Source: an uncultured Eubacterium sp.
GTDB lineage: Bacteria > Bacillota > Clostridia > Lachnospirales > Lachnospiraceae
Direction of reading: 5' to 3'
DNA: 64,000 bases
NCBI GenBank assembly: GCA_910584245.1
Contig: CAJTZF010000013.1
Location: 1 to 64,000 of the forward strand
The position numbers and the translations under genes were made by a program. The notes under the pieces were generated by a model that saw only the letters and a list, made by a program, of their open reading frames with translations, made no database searches and had not been told where the DNA came from. Below, one piece after another: positions 8,484-15,658 of this stretch. Within the stretch, counting starts at the first letter, position 1, and every line of letters starts with the position of its first letter.

Positions 8484-9683
8484 TTATTTATACGCTTCCT
8501 TCGCCGTCTCCAGAATGCTTCCAAAGCATGGCTTCTCCTTGTGGTCCGCATCAAACAGAAGCGGATAGCTCGTCTCTCCCTTGAATCCACTGAGCCAGGT
8601 AACCTCATCGTCCATTCCCCAGAACGTCACATTCGTGACATTGGCTGTGCCGGTCCGGTCAGCCCGCAAAATAGTCTCAAAAAATTGCTTATAGCGCTCC
8701 GCCTGTTTTTGCAGCCCCTCTTTGGAATTATCGGTATTGTGCATATCAATTTCCGTAAACTGGATTTCCAGCCCATCTATTTTCCCATATTCCTCCAATG
8801 CCTGCCCCAGCATATCGACAGAGGGAAAGCTCATATCCCAATGGCTCTGCATTCCCATGCCGTCGACCAGTCCCTTTCCGCGCAGATCCTTTAAAAGCTC
8901 CACAATCAAATCCCGCTTGGCCGGTACATATTCATTATAATCATTGTAAAATAGTTTTACTTCCGGAGCCGCATATTTTCTGGCAAACGTAAAGGCATCT
9001 GTAATATAGCTCTCGTCACCATACGTCTGGTACCAATTGCTTTCCGTACGGTATCCCCCGCCGTCTGCCATCGCTTCATTTACTACATCCCACGCATATA
9101 CAACCCCGGGGAAATTGTCCTGGCAGTAAGTAAGCACCTTCTGGAGATACACCTCCATCCGCTTTTTCATCGTCTCCTTGTCCACAAGTCCTTTGGACGG
9201 CTCAAAATCCTTTGAAAAGAACCACTCTGGCGTCTGGCTGTGCCAAACAAGACAGTGCCCGCGCAATTTCATTCCCTTTTCCTTTGCCATCCCCAGCACA
9301 CGGCCCAGGTGCTCTTTCCGGATCTCCGGCATCCCGTCCTTACTCTTTTCCGATGCCTCCCAGTCAAGCAAACTCTCTGGCTTCATATCATTTTCCATCG
9401 TGATGCTGTTAAAATTCCGACCGACAAATTCCATCTCTGCGTCGTCGTTGACCGCCGCCATCTTCACAGCAACGCCTACCGAAAAATCATTTTGAAAAGC
9501 ATCCTTTAAAACTGTGGCATCTTCCGCCACAGTTTCTTCTGTAGCCCCTGCCTCTGCACTGGCCTGCGCTTCCGCCGCCGGCGCCGCCGGCTGCTGGGGC
9601 TGCTTCTGTGAACTACATCCCGCCAGAACCGCTGACGCCGCCACTGCCACAGCGCTAATGGCCACCCATCGTTTCACTATCAT
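8484..9683 (-). CDS. endo-1,4-beta-xylanase, GH10, lipoprotein
   Basis: A 399-residue secreted xylanase anchored as a lipoprotein: residues 1-22 form a lipoprotein signal with lipobox LAGC (Cys23), followed by an Ala/Gln/Glu-rich linker (24-60) and one GH10 barrel (about 62-395). All hallmark elements are canonical: ENDMKPE, RGHCLVWHSQTPEW, WDVVNEAM (acid/base E203), GMQSHWD, QFTEIDMH (nucleophile E311) and TFWGMDDEVTW. The ATG at 9683 is chosen because GAGGTG lies five bases upstream; a reading from 9749 adds residues before the signal peptide. It probably cuts xylan at the cell surface, and differs strongly from the second GH10 at 50064. Confidence 0.96.
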   Translation of the reverse strand: MIVKRWVAISAVAVAASAVLAGCSSQKQPQQPAAPAAEAQASAEAGATEETVAEDATVLKDAFQNDFSVGVAVKMAAVNDDAEMEFVGRNFNSITMENDMKPESLLDWEASEKSKDGMPEIRKEHLGRVLGMAKEKGMKLRGHCLVWHSQTPEWFFSKDFEPSKGLVDKETMKKRMEVYLQKVLTYCQDNFPGVVYAWDVVNEAMADGGGYRTESNWYQTYGDESYITDAFTFARKYAAPEVKLFYNDYNEYVPAKRDLIVELLKDLRGKGLVDGMGMQSHWDMSFPSVDMLGQALEEYGKIDGLEIQFTEIDMHNTDNSKEGLQKQAERYKQFFETILRADRTGTANVTNVTFWGMDDEVTWLSGFKGETSYPLLFDADHKEKPCFGSILETAKEAYK

Positions 9684-9796
9684 TTTGCACCTCATTTCTA
9701 CACCGTTCGTAATGGCTATGTGATAAATTAATCTATAACATTGTAACATACCGCGTACAAAAATGAAATAGCCAGAATGAAAACCTGGTGTTTTAG

Positions 9797-9825
9797 TTGA
9801 CTTTTTCTATAAAAAACTATAGAAT
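9797..9825 (+). promoter_or_regulatory. trpS promoter
   Basis: TTGACT (9797-9802), 17-bp spacer and TAGAAT (9820-9825) form a near-consensus sigma-A promoter, giving a leader of roughly 100 bases before trpS. Confidence 0.75.
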
Positions 9826-9874
9826 TATGATAATTATTGTTTGTGCAACATGAAGGAAAGAAAAGAAGGAAAGC

Positions 9875-9916
9875 GCGCTGCTTGCCACAAACATCGATTA
9901 TGCGCAAAAGCAGCGC
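9875..9916 (+). promoter_or_regulatory. hairpin in the trpS leader
   Basis: Perfect 9-bp inverted repeat GCGCTGCTT (9875-9883) and AAGCAGCGC (9908-9916) with a 24-base loop, ending just before the GAGGG ribosome site. The conserved T-box antiterminator sequence GGTGGNACCGCG is absent, so this is not a recognisable T-box. It may affect translation initiation or mRNA stability. Confidence 0.5.
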
Positions 9917-9931
9917 AGAAATGAGGGAAAT

Positions 9932-10975
9932 ATGAAAAAAATCATTTTAACCGGTGACCGGCCGACGGGAAAACTCCATGTCGGACATTATGTAGGTTCA
10001 CTGAAGCAACGTGTAAAACTCCAAAATTCAGGAGAATATGACGACATTAATATTATGATCGCTGACGCCCAGGCGCTAACAGACAACTTCGACAATCCGG
10101 AAAAGGTCAGAAGCAATATCTCCGAAGTGGCTTTGGATTATATGTCCTGCGGGCTCGACCCGGCAAAATCAACCCTGTTTGTCCAATCTTATGTCTCTGA
10201 GCTTACAGAGCTTACTTTTTACTATATGAACCTGGTAACGGTGTCACGTCTCAAACGGAATCCGACGGTCAAGGCAGAAATCAGTCTCCGTGGATTTAAT
10301 TCCAGTATTCCGGTAGGCTTTTTCACCTATCCCATTAGCCAGACCGCGGATATTACTGCTTTCAAAGCGACTACCGTACCTGTTGGCGACGACCAGCTCC
10401 CTATGGTCGAGCAGGCGCGCGAAATTGTGCGCAGCTTTAATGCAACCTATGATGACGTTTTGATTGAACCAAAGGCGCTTCTGCCGGACAATGACGCCTG
10501 TATGCGTCTTCCGGGCACGGACGGCAAGGCCAAGATGAGTAAATCCCTTGGAAACTGTATTTATCTTTCTGACCACCCGGACGACATCCGCAAAAAGGTG
10601 ATGAGCATGTACACCGACCCGGACCATATCCGCGTAGACGATCCCGGAAAGCTGGAGGGAAATACGGTGTTTACATATCTCGACGCATTTTGCCGGGATG
10701 AACATTTTGAGCGCTATCTGTCAGACTACGCATGCCTTGACGAACTGAAGGCGCACTACACCCGTGGCGGCCTGGGCGATGTAAAGGTGAAGAAATTCCT
10801 CTACGCTGTTCTTATGGAAGAGCTGGAGCCAATCCAGGCAAGGCGGCACGAGCTTGAAAAGGATATCCCCGCCGTGATGGAAATTCTCCGCGAGGGAAGT
10901 ATTAAGGCAAGGGAGACGGCGGCAAAGACATTAGCCGAGGTGAAGCACGCGATGAAAATCGACTATTTTGAATAA
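9932..10975 (+). CDS. trpS: tryptophan-tRNA ligase
   Basis: A 347-residue class I aminoacyl-tRNA synthetase charging tRNA-Trp. The HIGH motif appears as GKLHVGHYVGS near residues 13-23 and the KMSKS motif as AKMSKSLG near 202-209; GDDQLPMVE between them is typical of TrpRS. Start ATG has GAGGG six bases upstream. Monocistronic: own promoter, 110-base leader with hairpin, and a terminator hairpin shared with the convergent CotH gene. Confidence 0.97.
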   Translation: MKKIILTGDRPTGKLHVGHYVGSLKQRVKLQNSGEYDDINIMIADAQALTDNFDNPEKVRSNISEVALDYMSCGLDPAKSTLFVQSYVSELTELTFYYMNLVTVSRLKRNPTVKAEISLRGFNSSIPVGFFTYPISQTADITAFKATTVPVGDDQLPMVEQAREIVRSFNATYDDVLIEPKALLPDNDACMRLPGTDGKAKMSKSLGNCIYLSDHPDDIRKKVMSMYTDPDHIRVDDPGKLEGNTVFTYLDAFCRDEHFERYLSDYACLDELKAHYTRGGLGDVKVKKFLYAVLMEELEPIQARRHELEKDIPAVMEILREGSIKARETAAKTLAEVKHAMKIDYFE

Positions 10976-11000
10976 AATGCCTCTATTTCTCTCATAAACA

Positions 11001-11028
11001 GTACCGCCAGCCAAACGGCTGACGGTAC
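11001..11028. terminator. hairpin between convergent trpS and cotH-like genes
   Basis: GTACCGCCAGCC-AAAC-GGCTGACGGTAC forms a 12-bp stem with one mismatch just after trpS. No strong uridine run follows, so it is a probable but imperfect bidirectional terminator. Confidence 0.6.
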
Positions 11029-11049
11029 ATATCAATTTCTAACTATTTA

Positions 11050-13290
11050 TCATCTTAGAGCACATCCCCTTTGTACATGGGATATAATCGATGTATATCT
11101 TTTCGCTATAAAATCTTTTATCGTCGCCGTCGCGCTGTCAAATTGGTTCCGCTGCCACGAATCTCTTCCGAAAAACCGGGTGTAATAATCCTGCATAAGC
11201 GGCTTATAAACGCTTACATACTCATTCAGCTTACGATTGCATGCATCAGGATCAAAATTCACCGAGCCAATCTCCTGGACCGCCGCAATAAACTTTTCCT
11301 GGAACTTTTTATTTTTCGTAACGGCGGAAAAGAGACTATCCTGTCTCAACGCCCTCGAAAACGAATCATAGTCCGCTTGATTTTCCCTATCGTTGTACAA
11401 AGACATGGAATATTCCGTATCATAGAGCAAATATCTCCACTTCCCATCCGCGTATGGATTTGTTCCGTCCGGTGTCCGCGCCCTCCATATCAAATAATTT
11501 TTTTCCGGATCCCAGTCGCTATTGGCAATGTAAATCTCTGTCGCATAATAGTCGACGAAACTGTCAATATCTACGATATTACAAAATTGTTCATATACGG
11601 CGTCATCTGAAAAGTCTTTGTCCGCATAACTCCAAAGCTCTTCATAAAGAGCTTCGTCGCCATCCTGTCCCTCGTCCATCTCCCCTTCTTTATACACAAC
11701 TACATTGTCCTTATCGACACCATATTGTGTCTCGAGGGAATTGTCACTGTATTTCTCCGTCAAATTATAGAGGCCCCAGTACTCGCCGTTAATAAACAAT
11801 ACACAAGGGCGCGCTGCCTGTACGCCGAAAGCCCGGTCCTCCACCATGCTTTGGTTAAAGACATCCCGGATTTTCGAATACTCGGTATCATTTCCACCAT
11901 TTCTGAGCATAAAGGACTTGTACTTTTTAATCTGCTCTCCCCCTGCGTCCAGATCCCCCGGAATCAACGGATATTTCAAATTCTTTTGCCCGTATTCCTC
12001 ACGGAAATAGAATTTGAAGCTCTTCTGTCCATACATCCTGCTGGCGCCACCGTGCAGGCGAACACCCAATGGCGCTGAAAATTCAAGCTTTTCACTATCC
12101 GCATCAAAATAGTCGACTACCGCCTGCCGCTCCCATTCACGTCCGGACTGCGTATAATTTCCTACATAGTTCCAGTACTGATGCCAAAGCTGTGACCCCT
12201 CTTCCGTATTTCTCCACTCGTCATACAGTTTTCCCAGTACATGGATGCCGGTTTCGTAATTCAAAAGACTATCCGGATCAATCACGAGCGACATAACCGT
12301 TGCATCCTTATATTTCGTCTTTACCTCATTCCCGACAAAATAGCTTCGGGTCACCACCTCGCTTGCCTGGTTATCAGGACTGACCGCGACGGCCCGGATT
12401 ACAGTACATTTTGCCACTTCATCTGCCTTTGGCGTATAGTCATAACCACTGCCGTTTATATACATTTTCTTTATGTTCTGAGCCGTGCTGAGCACATTGG
12501 GCATACCGTTTCTATTGACTACAACAAAGGCGTCTGTGTACTTATTTGATTCCGTAGTCGGTATGCTGCCATCCGTCGTATAGTAAATCTGGGTTCCCGG
12601 CTGGCTCTTCATCCCCAGCTTAAACGCATTGCCATAAACTCCTGAATCCGCCGAGAACAACGGTACTTCCGGCGTACCGGTTTCATAATCCGGCTGGGTA
12701 GTCTGGAAAAACTCCACCGGAACTTCATCTGGCGCCGGCGTCGGGGATGGCGTTTCCGTAGGGGGTGATGTATGTCTTCCAGGCGACGGCTGCGCCGACT
12801 CCGTCTGTACCGGCGGTGTTTTCACTGGATCTGTCTGTCTGGGAACCTCTGTCTGGTTCGCTGGAGCCGTCTGGACTGGTACCCCGGTTTGGCCCGCAGC
12901 CGGCATCGGGGTCGGTGCCGGCTCCTGTGTGTTGCCGGGCTGGGTTGTCCCACCCTGGGACGGATTTGCCTCACTGGCCTTTCTTTTTACCGTCACCCGG
13001 CATACGAGCCGTTTCTTCCCGACACGGGCAGTAATCTTTGCCGTCCCCGCCTTTTTTGCGGTAACCTTGCCTTTCTTGTTTACAACAGCTACCTTCTTCC
13101 GGCTCGACGCCCACTTAACTTTCTTTTTGGTTCCCTTCACTTTTAAACGGAAACTCTTGCCTTGTTGCAGCGTGACCTTTTTGCGGTTCAGCGCCAGCTT
13201 ACTTTTAGCCTCCGCCCCCGGCCCGCTCACCGAAACCATAAGGGCGGCCGCCAAAATAAGACTGAGCTGCCTTTTCCTTGTTTTTTTCAT
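11050..13290 (-). CDS. secreted CotH kinase family protein with Ig-like and proline-rich regions
   Basis: A 746-residue surface protein. Order: signal peptide (1-28, cut after AEA); lysine/arginine-rich bacterial Ig-like (BIG2) module (about 30-103); Pro/Thr/Gln-rich linker (about 105-195); a chitobiase C-terminal-like beta module with YYTTDGSIPT (about 200-320); and a CotH kinase-like domain (about 330-730) with LHGGASRMYGQKSFKF and WRYLLYDTEYSMSL. CotH homologues include atypical protein kinases of spore coats and, in gut clostridia, cellulosome-like and surface proteins; the substrate here is unknown. GGAGG lies seven bases before the ATG. A closely similar basic Ig-like module is found in the xylanase at 50064, suggesting shared wall attachment. 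Confidence 0.85.
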   Translation of the reverse strand: MKKTRKRQLSLILAAALMVSVSGPGAEAKSKLALNRKKVTLQQGKSFRLKVKGTKKKVKWASSRKKVAVVNKKGKVTAKKAGTAKITARVGKKRLVCRVTVKRKASEANPSQGGTTQPGNTQEPAPTPMPAAGQTGVPVQTAPANQTEVPRQTDPVKTPPVQTESAQPSPGRHTSPPTETPSPTPAPDEVPVEFFQTTQPDYETGTPEVPLFSADSGVYGNAFKLGMKSQPGTQIYYTTDGSIPTTESNKYTDAFVVVNRNGMPNVLSTAQNIKKMYINGSGYDYTPKADEVAKCTVIRAVAVSPDNQASEVVTRSYFVGNEVKTKYKDATVMSLVIDPDSLLNYETGIHVLGKLYDEWRNTEEGSQLWHQYWNYVGNYTQSGREWERQAVVDYFDADSEKLEFSAPLGVRLHGGASRMYGQKSFKFYFREEYGQKNLKYPLIPGDLDAGGEQIKKYKSFMLRNGGNDTEYSKIRDVFNQSMVEDRAFGVQAARPCVLFINGEYWGLYNLTEKYSDNSLETQYGVDKDNVVVYKEGEMDEGQDGDEALYEELWSYADKDFSDDAVYEQFCNIVDIDSFVDYYATEIYIANSDWDPEKNYLIWRARTPDGTNPYADGKWRYLLYDTEYSMSLYNDRENQADYDSFSRALRQDSLFSAVTKNKKFQEKFIAAVQEIGSVNFDPDACNRKLNEYVSVYKPLMQDYYTRFFGRDSWQRNQFDSATATIKDFIAKRYTSIISHVQRGCALR

Positions 13291-13320
13291 CCGCTTTCCT
13301 CCAATACATTATGATTTTCT

Positions 13321-13396
13321 ATTATACCACCCTTCCACCTATAACGCCATAGGCGTTAAACAATGCCATTGACAAAATGATAAAATCGTGTAAGAA
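13321..13396. promoter_or_regulatory. divergent promoter region with palindromic operator
   Basis: Plus strand: TTGACA (13369-13374), 16-bp spacer, TAAGAA (13391-13396) for the L,D-transpeptidase. Minus strand: TATAAT (13321-13326) for the CotH-like gene with a poor -35 (TGGCGT, 13344-13349). Between them lies the palindrome TAACGCCATAGGCGTTA (13342-13358), which covers the poor -35. Its position suggests a regulator shared by the two surface-protein genes. Confidence 0.6.
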
Positions 13397-13440
13397 TAGC
13401 TTTATGTAGAGTAAATTTGAAATAAAAATGGAGGTAAGAC

Positions 13441-15528
13441 ATGAAAGAAAGACTACATATTTTCACTCATCTTATTGCAGCTTGCGCCATGTTTTTCATC
13501 ATGGCCGGAGCCATACCAATTCAAGCAGAAGCCGCCAGCTATACAGCGGGCACAGCGGTAAACCGCGCTTCCGGTGAATGCCGCTACAACGTACAAGGAC
13601 TGGATGTTACACAGACCAGCTCCCTGACACTCCAGGTTTCACATAAGAATACACAAAATGTTGCACTACAGACAACGGTCGCACTGACTTCGGACAATTG
13701 TTCTGACGGCACTTATAACGGGAGCTTTTCCCTCGAAGATCTAAACTTTGACTATGATGCTTACGAGGTCCACATACTAGTGGGAGATTCGAAAGTTTCC
13801 GCAGGATTGTGCGATTTTTCCATACATGCCGACAAGCTTTCCATCCAAATGGACGGCGGTTCCGACAGCGCCTCACGAAATGTGCGTGTCGCTTCGTCCG
13901 AAGCTGCAGGGGAGGCGGCCATACCAGGACAAAATAAATTTGTGTCTGTAATGGCGTGGCCACAGGGCAGCGATGAAAAATCCGCCCAGGTAATTGCCGC
14001 AAAGACCCCTTTTACAGAAGGCGGCATGCGGCTGTCCGCAAATGTTGGGGCAGCGGGCACGGCATACGGAGTCTGGAATGCCAAGCTTGTTTTTGTAAAT
14101 GATAAAACAGGAACAACGCAGTCTCTCGCGTCCACAACCTACACCGTCATCCCTTCACTGAAAACCTTTGAAATGAAGCGGTCAAAATCACTTGAAAAGA
14201 AAAAGGCATTCGGCATCACTCTGGATGGCTTGAGTAACGTTTATGGCGTACAAAAAGTTACCTTTTCCTTATACAACAGCAAAGGGAAAAAGGCCGCAAG
14301 CATTGCCGGCACAAAAAAACGGTCCAATGGCAGCAAATTTTATGCTGAAGTTAAATTGAAAAAATTAAATTATGTATTGGACCGCTACACGATCCGCGCC
14401 ACACTGACCGACAACAATGGCAAGACGTATACGCTCAACGATACGGCGCTGGCCGATGAACAGGCACAGAACGGTACGCTTACCGTAAAGAAAACCGGAA
14501 ATGCATCCTGTATTTACAAGCTGAACAATGCCTATATCCCCGGTAATATTAAGAAAATGCGCTTCAACGTATATCAGATGAAGGGCAAAAACAGAAAAAA
14601 AACCGGCACCTATTATGTAAAGGGAACCGCGGGCAAACGCAGTGTTTCCTTGAAAACAAAAAATACCAGCAAGGGAGAATTCCTCGTTGAAGTATACGGC
14701 TATACAAGCTGGGGAAAGAAAGTTTTCCTAAATGAAAAAACTTACGAGCTTCGAAAAAAAGATATGGGGAAAAACGGCTGGTACTATGAAAAATACAATG
14801 GCAAAACGTACAAGTTTTATTATGTCAATAATGTGAAACAAACCGATTTAACCAATATTATAAATTTGAAAGAGAGCAGCTCTTCGAACACAAACCGTTT
14901 GTATATCGAGGTAAACCGCGCGGCATGTGCGGTAACCATTTACCTTTATAACAGCGAGACGAAAAAGTACGACATACCAATTAAAACCTGTGCTGTATCC
15001 GTCGGACGCGACGTCTCGACAAATGCGGGAACGAGCGCATTACATTTGCACTCTTCGTATACCCCGCTCGGCACGTACTCTATATGCACCAATGGTACAT
15101 CGGTAAAATATACCTTGAAACCTATGCATGAGCCGGATGGAAGTACTGTATTTGCGAGATGGACTTCTCACATCGTGGGGAATATTTATTTCCACTCTAT
15201 CGCGGTAAGTACGGACTCCCACTACGCACTTCCTTCCTACCGCTACAACTTGCTTGGCTCACCGGCCTCCGCTGGCTGTATCCGTATGACTGTGGCAGAT
15301 GCCAAATGGATCTATGATTATGCGTCGACAGGAACCCCTGTCAAAATAGTAAAAGGCGATACTTCAAAGCCAGGACCACTAGGCAAACCGGCAGTCATAA
15401 AAACTACCGGCAGCATCAACTATGACCCAACAGACCCGGAAGTTCCGGATTCGCGCAAGAAAGCCGATTATAAAGCAAAAAAAATCACCGGGTATATGAC
15501 GAAAAAAGGGAAACGGGTGGGGTATTGA
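13441..15528 (+). CDS. secreted L,D-transpeptidase (YkuD family)
   Basis: A 695-residue exported protein with signal peptide (1-32, IQAEA end). The long middle part (about 40-470) resembles repeated beta modules of the GBS Bsp-like type, each carrying a LxVSHKNTQN- or KKVTFSLYNSKGKK-like strand pattern; an exact repeat count needs alignment. The C-terminal YkuD domain (about 485-640) contains the conserved HSIAV histidine and GSPASAGCIRM with catalytic Cys613; Ala occupies the place of the usual His in SHGC. Such enzymes make 3-3 peptidoglycan cross-links or attach proteins to the wall. GGAGG precedes the ATG by six bases. A lysine-rich tail (about 670-695) follows. Confidence 0.88.
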   Translation: MKERLHIFTHLIAACAMFFIMAGAIPIQAEAASYTAGTAVNRASGECRYNVQGLDVTQTSSLTLQVSHKNTQNVALQTTVALTSDNCSDGTYNGSFSLEDLNFDYDAYEVHILVGDSKVSAGLCDFSIHADKLSIQMDGGSDSASRNVRVASSEAAGEAAIPGQNKFVSVMAWPQGSDEKSAQVIAAKTPFTEGGMRLSANVGAAGTAYGVWNAKLVFVNDKTGTTQSLASTTYTVIPSLKTFEMKRSKSLEKKKAFGITLDGLSNVYGVQKVTFSLYNSKGKKAASIAGTKKRSNGSKFYAEVKLKKLNYVLDRYTIRATLTDNNGKTYTLNDTALADEQAQNGTLTVKKTGNASCIYKLNNAYIPGNIKKMRFNVYQMKGKNRKKTGTYYVKGTAGKRSVSLKTKNTSKGEFLVEVYGYTSWGKKVFLNEKTYELRKKDMGKNGWYYEKYNGKTYKFYYVNNVKQTDLTNIINLKESSSSNTNRLYIEVNRAACAVTIYLYNSETKKYDIPIKTCAVSVGRDVSTNAGTSALHLHSSYTPLGTYSICTNGTSVKYTLKPMHEPDGSTVFARWTSHIVGNIYFHSIAVSTDSHYALPSYRYNLLGSPASAGCIRMTVADAKWIYDYASTGTPVKIVKGDTSKPGPLGKPAVIKTTGSINYDPTDPEVPDSRKKADYKAKKITGYMTKKGKRVGY

Positions 15529-15552
15529 CGAAATCCTTTGTACTTACCAACA

Positions 15553-15652
15553 CATGCCCGGATCCCCGTGCCTGCACGGCAACAAAAGGACGGTACTGAA
15601 ACTCAGTACCGTCCTTTTGTTTACACTGCGAAGCAGTGAGGATCCGGGCATG
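15553..15652. repeat. cloverleaf-like inverted repeat element
   Basis: A 100-base element between convergent genes folds as a four-way junction. Outer stem: CATGCCCGGATCC (15553-15565) with GGATCCGGGCATG (15640-15652), 13 perfect pairs. Inside are three perfect hairpins: CCGTG/CACGG (15566-15579), an 18-bp stem (15582-15599 with 15603-15620) and CACTGC/GCAGTG (15624-15638), separated by only one to three unpaired bases. The central hairpin ends in CCTTTTGTTT and can act as the terminator of the transpeptidase gene. The full shape is more elaborate than a terminator and resembles a mobile palindromic repeat. Confidence 0.8.
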
Positions 15653-15658
15653 GCTTTT

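Noticed and set aside
9826..9931. Possible T-box riboswitch before trpS
   Set aside because: The conserved T-box antiterminator sequence and specifier loop are not found; only a single hairpin is present.
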